NCBI GenBank assembly: GCA_014058105.1
Contig: JACGCM010000325.1
Coordinates: 310,001 to 374,000 of the forward strand
DNA: 64,000 bases
Source of the DNA: Kingdonia uniflora
Lineage: Eukaryota; Streptophyta; Magnoliopsida; Ranunculales; Circaeasteraceae
Reading direction: 5' to 3'
In this document: positions 1-12,266 of the stretch, piece after piece
Layout of the letters: every line of letters begins with the position of its first letter
Position numbering within the stretch: the first letter of the stretch is position 1
The notes under the pieces: model-generated
The model's database searches: none
What the model saw: only the letters and a program-made list of their open reading frames with translations
What the model was told of the DNA's origin: nothing
Program-made: the position numbers and the translations under genes

Positions 1-628
1 CTACCATTACTAAATGGCATTCCCAATTTTGCTATAAATGTTATAGAAAAGACACGAAGATAATGGTACAATCATGTGAAGTGCTTAATGTCAACTTCGA
101 TGAGAACTTACATACCCTTGATGTATTAGGAATTCCATAAATATCTATACAAAGAACTATATGTTCAAAAAGAAATAACTATACAAATAGCTGAAGGTGA
201 AGGCTCACTTGAGAAGGATTCCATGAAGAGAAGTTTCCGATATAAAGAAGCAACCATCTTGCCAAGAGCAATGAATTCGCTTCCATACTCTACTGGGTTT
301 GTGAAGACATCAAGAACATATTGGAATTAACGAAAGCACAGGGATCATGCTAACCACCAATTAAAGTACAATTGCCCCACAACAACATCAATATAATCAT
401 ATAAAGAGAAAAACAACATAGAACCGCCAAATAATTAGTAATGAAATGATCTCAATAAAATAAGTGATATGACATACTAATGGTTCAATGCTTTGATGAA
501 GATGACGTCCCGGTCCTCCAGGTATCTGAAATACTCTCTTCCATCCTTGTTGTAGGTCATTATCCCAAGTATCCTTGACATCCAATTTATAACATTAATA
601 TTTCTCCAGTTTACTTGACCTTGCAATT
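1..628. other. No gene recognised
   Basis: AT-rich sequence with no recognisable protein, RNA or repeat. The longest reading frame (minus, 397-585) resembles nothing I know. The stretch probably lies inside the minus-strand Helitron whose 5' terminus is at 4249. Confidence 0.4.
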
Positions 629-1222
629 GCAGACTAGCAGTTACCATCTAACTGAACGGCAAGAGGTATTGTACACATCCACTTCGCAGGTAATGGGAAA
701 TTCACCCACGGTAACATAAAATCCACCAATATCCTCATAAACCAAGAATTAGACAATTCAATTTTGGACTTTGGCTTGACCCCTCTGATGAACTTCCCTG
801 CAACTCCATCACAAAATGCAGGTTATCGTGTTCCCGAGGTTATTAAAACTCGAAAACCAACTCAAAAATGTGATGTTAACAGTTTTGAGGTTCACATCCT
901 CGAGATGCGGACAGGGAAAGCCCCGCTCTAGTCACCTGGGTACAAGGACATGGTTGATCTCCCATGTTGGGTCCAATCAGTTGTGAGAGAAGAATGTGCG
1001 GCAAAGGTCTTCAACGTTGAGTTGATGCAATGCCAAAGCATCAAGGAAGAGATAGTTCAGATGTTGCAGATTGCCATGACTTGTGTTGCCAAAATGCCAT
1101 ATGGGAGACCTAAGATTGATGATGTTGTCAGAATGATTGATGAAATTTGACAATCTGACTCAGAGCATCGGCCTTCTTAAGATGAGGATAAGTCCAAAGA
1201 TTTGAATACCGAGATGCCATGA
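629..1222 (+). pseudogene. LRR receptor-like kinase, C-terminal kinase-domain fragment
   Basis: One frame from 629 to 1222 reads as the second half of the kinase domain of the atypical LRR receptor-like kinases of the At5g58300 type. Landmarks are a TARGI-like stretch near 656, HGNIK at about 707, DFGLTPL at 767, GYR.PEV at about 815, LEMRTGKAPL at about 899, and a tail DLPCWVQSVVREE. The frame ends at a TGA at 1220-1222, where family members also stop. The HGN in place of HRD in the catalytic loop is characteristic of this probably inactive kinase group. In-frame stops lie at 635 (where W is expected), 653, 929 (where Q is expected), 1148 and about 1175, so it is dead. No start, LRR ectodomain or membrane segment is present. 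It runs antisense to the Helitron it seems to lie in. Confidence 0.85.
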
Positions 1223-2270
1223 TTGCATAATTATTGTTACTTAACAGTGTGTTCATAGATTCTTGTGACCATTTTCGAGGATTTTATATCTAAACCCAAC
1301 CAACAGAAATAGTTGCAAGATTTGACAAATTAATGTAAGAGCATTGTCTATGCATGCATGCGTTATGAAGAAGTGTGTATTCTGATTATATTTTCTTGGT
1401 ATCTCAGAGTTATATGAATATTTTCTCAATTGTTGTAGGCTTGTAGCTATTTGTTGTAAAAAAAGTAGAATTTCTCATATATTTCAAGTGATTGATGTTC
1501 TTCCATCAGAATGAATTTTTCTCTCAAAAATTTCATTTTACAGATTGGTACTGTCAAAAGGAAAAAAGAAAAAGAAGAAGACCCTCTATTAATTTTGTTG
1601 TCATCTCCAGTTTACGTGGAGAATGGTAGATTTTGATTCTGCGCAGAAATTTAAGAATGATTTGCATTAGTTCAAAAATATAGTCGATTAAACTTCGCAA
1701 AGATCTTAGTTATACTGTAATTATAGTATGAGTCTAAATCTTCCTTGAGAATACCAATAATTTTTTTTTGTTAATTGACATGGTTACCCTGAAAACCTTC
1801 TCAACCAATGTAACTATGGCAACGATGATAAAAAATGGGTATCAGTATATGATGAATCACGGAGATCGGTAGGTTTTCTAAGTATTCAATCCAACCCAAA
1901 AAGGGCTAGAAGTGTCATAAAATGGGCTATGTCAGTGAGTGCCATACTGTCTATATCGTCATGGACTCATGACTCAGCTATCATCCAACAAAATAAAGAT
2001 AATGAAATATATATAGTCGCAGAAAATGATATAACTTACATTGGAAATGCAAAAGAAATGACGTTTGTTCCACTCCAGCAATGGTTAAACCAAATGCTCC
2101 ATCAGAGCTTAAATCGCATCCTCTATTGCTGTTACAGGTGTAGCTGTTGAATCATGTTTCATCGCCATTAAAGATGATTTGTGAGGTCCTTCAATTGAAG
2201 AGAAGAGCGAATGTGAAAGATCAAGAACAACAAATTTATAGAAGCGCAGCAGCAATAACAACAATCAATC
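1223..2270. other. Non-coding, nothing recognised
   Basis: AT-rich sequence following the kinase fragment. A weakly coding-like plus-strand stretch at 2080-2160 could not be assigned. No terminal repeats, tRNA or transposon protein was seen. Confidence 0.4.
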
Positions 2271-3660
2271 TTAAGTACCAATCAAACAGACCCCAGTAAA
2301 CATTTGAATATTAGGGTAAGCACCCCTTCTCTGCATCTCCGTGAATGCTTCAATAACATCTCTACCTTGTCCATTTATTGCCAGCCCAGTAATCAATGCA
2401 GTCCAAGTGACCACGTCCTTCAAGAGCATACCTCGAAACACCCGAATAGCCTACCACACAGTAGAATTTTAATTTTTCTAGTATGAACACAATCAGCCTT
2501 AGCTTACGTTATTTTTTCAAATTTAACATAGTTCTACTGTCCTAGTAGACAGAAATAGAAGAAGCCAAATAGAGAGATAGATTACTATTCATTTGAGTAA
2601 CATATATATTCATAAAACAACCAACATATAACCAGCTTAAATATCACGACCAACATGATGCATGAAATATAACAAACACCAACATGCATAAGCTATTTGA
2701 TTTAGTACTCCCTACTTCTCATGCAAGTCATGAAAATAGTCTGGGGGATTTTGCTCAAAGTCATCCCTCACATAGTATCGTACCGTAATATCTTCTAGGA
2801 GCTTCCATAATTTCCTGATTACTTTGTTGCCCATATTCTATTTTATCTTGCAATGAGAGTATGAGATCGACTTCCTCAGCTCCTCTTCCTCCTCAATGCC
2901 GCAGAACCTTCACAATGTCTTGAGGCTAGCTCATGGTCATTAAACTAATATTGTTCATTAATACCTCGAAACACCTGAGTAGCCTTATCCACACACCCAC
3001 ATCTTGCGTACATGGTTATAAGTGAATTGCATATCTTAACTGATTTTCCATAACCATGTTCCTTAACATATTCATGAACCCTTTCACCAAAGCTCAATCC
3101 ACACAACTGGACACTCCCCTGGAGAAGAAGCAAGCATGTGACATTGTCCGATTTACACCCATTCTCAGGTCTCTGCATAACATCAAATAAGCTAAATGCA
3201 TTCCGCGTTTGACCATTACGAACATAACACGAAATCAATACATTCCACACAACCATATCTCTATCCGACATCTCATCAAACACCCTCTCCCCCTCATTCC
3301 CACTCCCACAAATCACATAAAAATCCATCAAAATCATAAGCAAAAAACAATCCGACAGATGCCCATCGCACAAAATCCTACCGTGAATTTGCGTAACCCA
3401 AACTAACGATACAACACGAATACGCGACTTCAAAACAAAGAAAGAAGAAAAGTGGTTAGCCTGAATACCTCCCTCTCTCAACACAAATGCAAACGAAACC
3501 CCTTCTTCGGAAACTCACTCTGGGCATACCCCCTTATCATGGTATTATAGTGATACACATTGGGTGTCTCAATTTGTGCGAATACTTGAAGGGAGTAATA
3601 AAGGTATGGGGCTGGACAGAGCACGGCACGCAATAAGAACTGATTTAAAACAATGGGTTC
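2271..3660 (-). pseudogene. Pentatricopeptide repeat protein, broken
   Basis: The minus strand encodes a plant PPR protein of the PLS/E type, close in style to At3g47530. Family members help organelle RNA editing or processing. From 3660 downward the reading includes SLQVFAQIETPNVYHYNTM, then after a one-base frameshift near 3485 the frame 3484-2945 with VFDEMSDRDMVVWNVLISCY and CNSLITMYARCGCVDKATQVF. A further segment at about 2304-2470 reads VFRGMLLKDVVTWTALITGL and continues to about 2271. Both segments carry the VDKA..VFRG motif, so about 30 bp is represented twice, separated by 450 bp of unrelated sequence. This could be an insertion, or two paralogous fragments joined. It lies in sense orientation relative to the Helitron ending at 4249, as expected of a captured gene fragment. 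Confidence 0.85.
2715..2900 (-). other. Unidentified coding-like stretch inside the PPR pseudogene
   Basis: On the minus strand an acidic stretch (EEEELRKSIS) is followed, after one stop, by WKLLEDITVRYYVRDDFEQN and PPDYFHDLHEK. The composition looks protein-coding rather than intronic, but I do not recognise the family. It separates the two PPR segments. Confidence 0.3.
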
Positions 3661-4097
3661 TTAAATAAGTAAGGTTTAGATTAGCTTGGCATGGATTTGG
3701 AACAAATGGGTGTTTGACAATGTTCTTGATTTGATGAGAGATATTACTAATTTTACGAAAGATTGGTGTTTGGGGGCAAGATGGTGTTGGTGGGGAAGAA
3801 GGTTAGTGAAGAATTAAGGTTGTAAAAATGGTGCATTCAAAGAGATTAATGTTGTGAGATGAAGCTTTACAACTTGTTTCAAATCTGCCAAAATACAAAC
3901 TACTAAACCCCAAAGAGTTATTAAGCGATTTGACCTGATCTGTGGGGGAAAGAAAATAAAGTAGGCATCTTTGATCTCTAGTCAAGCACCGAACTTCAGT
4001 TATCGTCTTTTTTTTATCATCACGTTAATGTGGAGAGATAGAGAAGAAGAAGAGTCAGGCTATATGCTTGATGGGAGAGAGACTAAAGTATCCTTTT
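3661..4097. other. Upstream of PPR pseudogene, nothing recognised
   Basis: AT-rich sequence between the PPR remnant and the conserved Helitron terminal segment. No gene or repeat was recognised. Confidence 0.4.
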
Positions 4098-4249
4098 ATG
4101 TGTTTTGTCAAAACTACCTATAAGTATTAGACTTAAATAAATCTAGGCCGTCCATCTCCCTCCTTCCCACAAATCTGAGCCCCTCTTTATCCCTGAGACA
4201 ATGGCGAATATTTCTATACGAAAAACACCGTTGCCTAATGTATAATAGA
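4098..4249 (-). mobile_element. Helitron-L, 5' terminal segment
   Basis: These 152 bp are closely similar to 37729-37880, and similarity stops in both copies at the same base. Read on the minus strand the terminus begins TCTATTATACATTAGGC and the next host base on the plus strand is T, as expected for a Helitron that starts with TC and inserts between A and T. The body extends leftward and includes the PPR remnant. The 3' end (hairpin plus CTRR) was not found, so it is probably outside the window. The adjacent plus-strand sequence is the leader of the Athila-like element E0. Confidence 0.65.
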
Positions 4250-4403
4250 TTATATATTATTTTAAAACTGATATTTTATTTTTATTTAATAATAAAAGTA
4301 GTAGTGTTTGATTTATTACTATTATTATCATTAGTATTAGATTATTTTACTCGTAATAAGATAAGAAATAAAGATTGTGTAAGAATTTTGGCAAGTTTAG
4401 TCA

Positions 4404-4555
4404 ATGGATGCCAAGACCCTAGCCGAGTACTTTAGCACTATCTCGCAAACCAATCTTTCCTGCATCGTGTTGCCTATTCTCCTCGTGGGAGCCCTGGAAT
4501 TTGAGCCTAAAATTGAGTTAATTAAAGTGCTCCCATCTGTCTATGGCCTTAATAG
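4404..4555 (+). pseudogene. E0 Athila-like gag, N-terminal piece
   Basis: An ATG at 4404 opens a frame containing CIVLP, then FEPKIELIKVLPSVYGLN. It aligns with the gag of E5 at 57030-57100 (CIVLP ... FELKIGVINALPSFYGHD). The frame is cut at 4555 by the Tat-lineage element and resumes at 18745 with SKDPCLHISKLFELC, which is the expected continuation. The leader at 4250-4403 shares an aaaagtagtagtgt stretch with the E5 leader near 56742. The product is the structural capsid protein of a Ty3/gypsy element. Confidence 0.75.
4551..4555. repeat. Target site duplication AATAG, left copy
   Basis: AATAG directly precedes the LTR starting TGAAATGG. The same five bases follow the other LTR at 18740-18744. 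Confidence 0.9.
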
Positions 4556-5134
4556 TGAAATGGCCAAATTCCGTAAGCTCGATATGATTAGGAATTAGCT
4601 ATCACACCAATGAACCTGTAACAATACTCTACTTGAAAGTGAGAAATAGAAGCATGTGTTTTAAGCGTAGAAAACCTTTTAACAGGTAAAAAACCACGAC
4701 CTCGTATAGAGGATTTTTTTAAAAGTATCTTTATTGCTTGGAGTGGATTTCTTTATTACAAGTAATCTCTAAAATATGGAAATGTTTTTGATCTCGTAAA
4801 TAAGAAGTTTGAGTAATTTTTTTGGTCCCTGTCTCTTATGGAATTTTTCCCTTATGTAGGCTTCTTCACAACTTTTCTTCGTGCTGGAACACATTTTCCA
4901 AATAATGTGGTTAGTGGTGGTTGGCTGAATAACTGACGAGTTTTTGAGAGACATGTGTATTTGACTGGATAACATTTTCCGGGTTTAGCTCGACCCACGT
5001 TCTTGAGTAGTTCGCAGGGCAGGTTGGAATGTTGACTGGAGTGTTAAGTATTAAAAAATGTGTGAGCCTAAGATGGAGGTAAATCGAACTGTGTGAGTTT
5101 GATTATGAGTAAGATCGAGGGATAAGTCCTTACA
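4556..5134 (-). repeat. 3' LTR of the Tat element
   Basis: It aligns end to end with 18160-18739. It starts TGAAATGGCC and ends CCTTACA on the plus strand, keeping TG...CA ends. Confidence 0.93.
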
Positions 5135-5148
5135 ATCACCCCCTCGCA
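5135..5148 (-). other. Polypurine tract of the Tat element
   Basis: Immediately inside the 3' LTR the minus strand reads GCGAGGGGGTGAT, the position and composition expected of the plus-strand priming tract. Confidence 0.75.
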
Positions 5149-7922
5149 ACCGAAGTCACGAGTGGCTTTTGTTGTGAAAATATGTGTGAAAAGTTTGAAA
5201 TTTGAAATGGAGTGATGATGACATTTGACTAGGTAGAAGTTATGTGATATTAAGAGGTGATGGACATTAAATGATGATGCGGATGCATGTGGCGGTTATG
5301 TTTGAATAGTTGTATCCGTAATGAATTATGATGCTTGGGAAAACGTACCTGCATAATAAATTTAAGGTTATATAAAGAGTACCTGTAGCAAATCCTTGGA
5401 ACAATTCTTGCATGCATAACTTTTTCTAAGATGGTGAAGACTCGGAGTATGGTCCTTGAAAAGAGGATTGCATCTGAAACACAGAGGTTGAAGTTGAAAT
5501 ACTTTGGTGACCACTCTTTGGAAATGGTGATCCCCGTTCTTATTCCTCCGACGTACCAAGGCTTGTCGGGAAGCGGTCGAAGCTGAGGAAGATTTCTACT
5601 ATAAGTAGAGATTTTATGTCTTCGTCTTGATAGGAGAGGAATGTTGGGCTTGTCTCCGCACCCTTGGGGAAGACAGGGTTAGGGCTTCATATGCAGGGAA
5701 AGGTGTATCTGCGGGGAAGATATGTTAATTTCTTGTATTGCCATAGATTCCAAGGTTGGGCCCTCTTCATCCCTATAAACTCTTCGGTGGTGGTGGTTAT
5801 ATAAGAGGCAGTGATGGCAGTGGAGGAGGAGGACAAGAAGTAGGAGTCTTCTGACGCATTTCTATCGTGTTTTTACGCTTAGAAGACCTTCATCTTGTTT
5901 TGTGGGGGCCAGTACTGAGTTTATAGCTTGCATTGTTTCCGTTTGAAGTTCGACTGGACATCAACCAAACTCATGTGAGGAAGATTTTTTGCTGTGTCCA
6001 ATGTCTTCTTTGCATCAGGGTGAAGAATCACTAAATTAAGAGGAACTGTAAGACATGATACCTCAGTGTACCTGAATTACTTATGACTTTTAACAAATAG
6101 GGAAAACTTGTTATCTGTAAAGTACATAGAGTTTGGTGCTGGATGGATAACAATCTATTATAGCCCTGTGGTCGTTGCGGTGAAAACATGTTATCTTTAA
6201 ATCGTATGTAATATCTTTGACATGAATAAAATTTGATATTTGCTAAACTGTGTATAGAAATTTTTTTGTAAATCAAACTTAATTGGGTTGGGTACTAATT
6301 GAATAACTGCTTATAAGTGATGAAATAATGTTACAATATTGCTCGAACTGAGATGAATATGTGCCGACAATGTCGTGCTGATATAAATGATTTTTGTTCA
6401 ACAGGTGGGGGATATAAATTGTAGTAAATATATAATTGTATAAACTTGAGCTGTTATAGGCCGAAATGGGTAATACTCGTGGTAGTGTAAGGTCGAGTAT
6501 AGTAGCTACTGCGTGTACTAGTGATAGGATAAGTTCAAATAATTAATTCCAAGATTTTGGGTTTCTGTTACGAGATACAACGTAAAAATCATGTATTTGA
6601 GGGGGAAGTATGTGAGAAAAGTATAGATATGGGTAGGATGAAAGAAAATGGAGGAGTGATTAGGATGGTATGGCTCGATCACAGAGGACTTGTCTTGCCG
6701 TGGAAGGACGGTTTACTATAGAGATTGCCGAAGTACGTGGGAGGATCTTGAGTTCGTTTGTTATGATGCTGCCACGAGTATGATGCTAAGTTATCAGTGA
6801 TGGAATATGAGCTCGAAGGTCGGATGTAAGGAGTAGGGAGCTGGAGAATACTTGTAATTTGAGGTGTGTTGGTAAGGGATTAGGTAGATCGAGAGATGTT
6901 TACTGGTCTGATTGCTGAAGTTGAGATCGAATTTGAAGATCTGAGGATCGACGAATAATGTAATTAGATGATGTTTGGTTAGGTTACCAAGTTTGTGATG
7001 GATGTTGTGTAAAGTGTGTCTTATGATAGCATAATTGTTTTGAATGTAACAGAAATAATATAAGTCAATCGGATCCTCTATAGGGGTGAATCTATTTTGA
7101 GACTATTTTAGCAAACATTTTAAATAATTTTGAACATTTGTATAGTTTAAAAAATGGCGTCAATCACTATAAGTATGATAAACAAGGATAGAGAAACTAA
7201 AATATGAAAATGCAGAAGCTTCTAGTTTTGTTTTGTATGGAAATGGAAATAAAACTCTGACATCGTACAGTGTGAGTCATCAAGAGTGTGGGAAGGTGAG
7301 GAAAAGATATAGAAAGAGGGGAAAAAAATATGTTAAAAAATGAGGGGAGTTGTAATGATGGAAATGTGGTTTTATCAAAAAGGTACAAGGAGTCTGACAT
7401 GAAGAGTGGAAAGGACGCCTCTGTTCTGGAATCGAGGACGGTTCGTGTGAGGTGCAATAACTGTCAGCCGCTTGAGAGAGAAAGGATAAATAGTTCTTCT
7501 TTGTCTCCAATCAAACTTTTTACAACTTTAAAAAATTTGGAGAACACTCAAAGAGAGAGATGAAAGATCAGGGGATTCGATAAAGTGTTATCCAAAGTTG
7601 ATAAATGGTTGAAGTTGGCAAAAGATTCTGGATCTCGTAGGTGGCAATACAGCAGTATTGTGAGGGGAAAGCTTGACTCTACTACCGAATGTCATTCGAA
7701 TATAAAAGGTTAGTAGAGATTTATGCGATATATGCTGAGGTATTTCTATATGTTAAAGATATATGTTATACGTAAATGATTGATCAAAGATATATGTTAA
7801 AGATAAATATATATATATATATACATAGATGGAAGAATGATAAATACCTTAACCTGTATGTAGGTCGAGCGTGAGAGGCATCTGTGTAGGTCTAAAACGT
7901 GCCTGTAAAATTTGCTTTTAAG
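5149..7922. other. Non-coding region upstream of the antisense ORF
   Basis: About 2.8 kb lies between the PPT and the first exon of the plus-strand ORF. Short frames on both strands (for example 7197-7563) are not recognisable proteins. A TATAAAAG at 7701 and a TA-rich run at 7807-7822 lie shortly before the ORF and could be its promoter. In related Tat elements this interval is also non-coding. Confidence 0.5.
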
Positions 7923-10900
7923 ATGTGTAGTTCGTCAGTTAATGAGGTATCGACCTCTGGTCGGACGAATGAGTCTGATAATGAAGGGGAAGTTGGATTA
8001 GAAAAATTCTCAGGTTTCCCTGGTCAATTGGTATCTTATCCTCTAGGTTCTGATGCTTTTAGAGATTTTTGTAAAGCCAAGGCGGCTGTAGGAGGGAAGT
8101 GAGGCAATTGTGTAGAGTTTATCGGTAGGCAGTTTAGGGGTTGTACGGCAGCGGAGGGGGAAGAATATTTTCATTTGCTGGATGATTTGGAAGTAGAAAA
8201 ATAAGATATGGGTATAGATGAATCGATCTCGCTAGAATATTTAATGGGGATGTTTAGAGTGATCTCTCAAAGGGTTTTTTGTGTTACCTATCTCAATTAG
8301 AGTATGGGTTGAGCCTGCCCCACACCAATTTGGCGAAGGGGATTATGAATGCAATTGGGGTATGTCTTGTTCAATTGGACGGGAATATGTAGGAGGCAAT
8401 AACCGTGTGTGACCATCTGAATGAAAAATGGGAAAGGGAGGAAAAAGTAAAGAGGATAACCCCTGAGAACTTTTTGCAGTTTTATGGGATGAAGAATCAT
8501 AAGGCCAGTGGGGGGTCTTATTTTTGTGGGGGCGCTACTCGGCATCGTTTTTTTGATCTGAATTCAGCAGGTCGAACCTGGAATGACAACATTATATGGG
8601 TGATGGGTAACTGCCTTCAAAGAGATGACGAAGAACCTTAGGATCTTCGGTTTAGATCTGTAAAGGAAAGTAAGTTTAAACATGCATAGATAGAATTATT
8701 GTTACATTTATTTGACAGTTGTAGTTGATAGTAAAAATATGTTATTGCAGGTGTGAAATCTACAGTGGAAAGGAAAGAATCCCTGTTGGATGAAGTTGTG
8801 GAGGAGGAGAGTGAACTCGAACTCGTATTGGAGGGACTCGGCCTGAGTAGAAAAAAAAAAGGGTTGACAGTAGGTCGAACATGGTCAGAAAGGCTCAGTC
8901 TGCCAGGTCGATGACGGGGGTCGATGAAGGAAAAATACAAGTAAGTGGTGATGAGGTCTGAACTAATTTGTCCAAGACTCCTAGAACTGGAAGTTCAGCT
9001 CAGCCAAATCCTATCAAGCCGAGCAAAGTAGCTAAAAAATATCTGAAGAAACGGATGTTGAAGGCTCTGCCGGCCTCTGGTACAACTTGTAGTGGTGAGG
9101 TCGCGAAAGATAAGAGGAGAAGGGTTAAACCCTCGGGGGAGTCAAGAGAGAAGGTCGTCGAGGGGCGATCTGCTTCAGTGGACAACCTCAAAGAGGTCGA
9201 GGAAAGGGCTAGGTTGGCAGTTCTACAAGGAGAGGAAGATACGAGCAAGATGGCAAGTTTAAATTATCAGAAAGAAATGCTTAATATACTTCAAGCTAAT
9301 AGCTGAGATCGATGTAAGTTTTGTAGGTTGCTCATTTTTTCAAGGGGATGTGGCTTGGTATAGAAGAAGAGAAAAGCGAGCTGAAGAAGGTCAATGTCGA
9401 GCTGGAAAAAGAATTAGCTCGATCCAGGGCTAACGCTTTGAAGGACGTCAAGCTGCTGAAGTCCTCCCATACCGTGGCGATTGGTTAGTTGCAGGTGGAG
9501 ACCAAGGCCAATCTTGACGAGATGGTTGAGGAGCGCGACAGACTAGGGCATTATTTGATGCTGAAAGGCTATTTTGAGGAGGAGGTGGATGCCATTAAGG
9601 CGGACACCTATGTTGAGGAAGTAGAAGCGGCGGGGGTCGTGGATGGTTTGGATGGTGTTTCCCGCCAGACGGTGCTCGACAATCAAGGGGATGACGTCGA
9701 GCTCCCAGAAGATGGTATTGAGAAGGTAGGGTAGACACGTGTGTTTGTATAAAAATTTGTAAATTGTTTGAATTGTGTATGGGGAAGAAAACTTTTGCAG
9801 ATTGACTTTGTTTTATGAACCTTTTGTAGGCAGTTAAAGAGATGAGTCTCAGAATAAATGACCTAGAGTCTGGACTTGCCAGGGAATGTGAGACCTCGAA
9901 AGCCTTGCTGTCTGCTTAAGCTGAGCTGCAGGCTAGATTGCAATAGGTTTTTTGACTTTCCTCCTATGCCAACGTTAAGTCATCAAGTAAATAGGATAGA
10001 ACTGCCTGGTAAAAATTTAACGCTATTAATATAAAGTAATATATCGAAAGTATGTACCTTGTACTCCGAAAGAAGATTCATGAAGTGCTTATCTGAGAAT
10101 GAACTCTAAACTTTTAGTCTAAAATTATTAAGAAGCAGATGTTTAGAAATCGCATAGTCTCTTAGAAATGTAGTATGCATATATTCAAAGTCTTTCCTGA
10201 ATCGAACTGTACTAAAACTTGTTATATTTTCCAGATCGAATTAAATTCATCTCGCTCATGTGAGGATAACGTACTCATGTGTAATCGGGAATTTGTAGAG
10301 CAGTTCGATAAGATGAAGGAAGCAAACGAGAACCGAGAAGATCAATACGTAAATGTGCATTTTAGACTCGTGAAGTTGACTCAGGCCTTTTTCGACCTGA
10401 ATCTTCAGGTCAAAGAGAAAGATGCCAAGATAAATAGGGGATTAAAAGAGCTAGCTGAGGTAACAAAACGTGCCGAGAAGCTTTAACGTCAAGTTGACGC
10501 GTTGGCTATGAAGGGTAAGTAGGCCGACACGGCTCAATACCGTATTCAGGCGCTAGAACAATCAGATGAATGATTTTGATCTGATCTGATCTTTAAAATT
10601 GCAGGCACGGGCTAGAGCGAATGAGATGAAAATTCATTGAAAAGGACGATGAGCTAAGGGTAGCTCGAGAAAATATATCGGCTTCAGAAGCCGCAGCTGA
10701 ACATTTGCAAACAGCCCTCCCCGCCAAGGATATGAAATTCTGAGAAATATAATGAATGTATAATGACTTAAATGAAAGGGTTGCATAACTTAAAGCTGAG
10801 CTGGCGTAAGCCATTTCGCGTGCCAAGAAAGCCAAGGCTAGAGAGTATTCAGGTGGAAGTAGAACTGAGGTTAAGGCCCCTTTAGTTTGAGAGGATGTAG

Positions 10901-11622
10901 TTAGTATCTCAAGTTGTATTAGAGAGCTAGAAAGTGATGTATCTTGAATTCAGGGGCATATTCAGAAGAGAAATGCGAATTTGTAGGAGTACCAGCATAA
11001 GTTGGACGTTGTTCATGCCAGAGAGAAAGTTCTAGAAGGGGAGATCAAAGCAAAGAAATCACTGCTGAAAAGGAAGGAAGAATTATTGAAAGATCTGTCG
11101 GTTAGGGAAGAGTTGAACGCATAAATTGGGAGACTTCATGCTTGGGTAGTAGACTTAGAAGCCATGAGCCTAGCTGAGTCAGCGAAGTATATTCCCAAGT
11201 TGGAAGAAGATGTCATCTATCATGATAAGGTCGATGTGGAAATAATTGAACGGAAGAATGAGTACGCTAGGTTAGAGTCACGCCTCAAGAGGTTGAAGAC
11301 GATATTTACAATAATGGTAGTACCTGATGCATCTCGATCTGACCTGTTCAGGGTGATTTTTGCATATTTTGTAGAGGAAGTAAAAAGACTTGAGTCAGAA
11401 CGAGATACCTTGTTCAAAACTATGTCGGATAAGGGATACATCTGTAGAGCCAGCATAGATCAAGAGAATTGTCTGGGCATCATGGAGACCCAACTGGGTG
11501 CTCAAATTGCCGAATTGATAGAACAAGGTACAGCTACTGTGGCCCGCGAACTGAAAGATCGACCTCTTAATGTGGGGGAAAGCGCTGCTGACATTTCATC
11601 AGCAGAAAAGAATTCTTTGTAA
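7923..11622 (+). pseudogene. Antisense ORF of the Tat element: gypsy-associated protein with long coiled coil
   Basis: On the strand opposite to gag-pol, a discontinuous frame starts at ATG 7923 (MCSSSVNEVS). It continues through an N-terminal globular part (EGEEYFHLLDDLEVEK near 8155; TWNDNIIWVMGNCLQRDDEE near 8580) and a basic low-complexity linker (8968-9200). It ends in a long heptad-rich coiled coil (9380-11622) with KANLDEMVEERDRLG, KEANENREDQYV and FVEEVKRLESERDTL. Intron-like breaks and several stops interrupt it. This matches the additional antisense ORFs known from Tat-lineage plant elements, whose N-terminal part is the plant 'putative gypsy type transposon' domain (Pfam Transposase_28). 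Its biochemical role is not established. The coiled coil suggests self-association or a scaffold. Exact exon limits are uncertain. Confidence 0.75.
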
Positions 11623-11639
11623 TATGAATTTGACCTAAA

Positions 11640-12245
11640 AATAAAATGTATCTGTCGCAGATACATTGAAATAGATGAAAGCTTGTATGACCATTGCCTT
11701 ATCTTGTGTCTGGTGGAGTCTTTGATATAAAACAAATTTTTTACATTTGTTTTAATCACAGAAATGGGTTGAGTTAAACCAAGTTGAAAATTGATTTGAA
11801 CTATAGAAATGTCATAGACATATTGAAAGTGACGAAAGCTAGTATGACCTTTGCCTTATCTTATGCCTGGCTGAGTCTTTGATATGAAACAAGTTTCTAC
11901 ACTTGAAATAATTGTAGTGATGAAAAGAGTCATCTAAACCAAGTGTTATCCCTGATCCAGCTTATGAGAATGATCCAAACAAGTTGAAAAAGATGAAGAC
12001 TAGTATTACCTTTATCTTATCTTTTGTTTAGCTGAGTCTTTAATATGAAACAAGTTTTTACACTTGTTGCAATCGCAGAGATGTAAAGAGCCTGCTAAAC
12101 CAAGTGTTATCCTTAATCCAGCCGGTAGAAATGATCTAAACAAGTTGAAAAAGATGAATACTAGTATTACCTTTGTCTTATCTCTTGTTTGGCTAAGTCT
12201 TTAATATGAAACAAGTTTTTACACTTGCTACAATCTTAGTGATGT
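11640..12245. repeat. Tandem repeats of about 160 bp, four copies
   Basis: A unit containing (c)tagtat(g/t)acc...cttatc...gagtctttgatatgaaacaag recurs with starts near 11682, 11839, 12000 and 12161, a period of 157-161 bp. It lies between the antisense ORF and the IN end of pol, where Tat-lineage elements often carry tandem arrays. It may serve as the shared 3' untranslated or termination region of the two convergent transcripts. Confidence 0.8.
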
Positions 12246-12266
12246 AGTAAAAGAAGCCAAATTAAG

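Noticed and set aside
3209..3406. Plus-strand ORF rich in His/Ile/Asn
   Set aside because: It is the shadow of the PPR coding frame on the minus strand.
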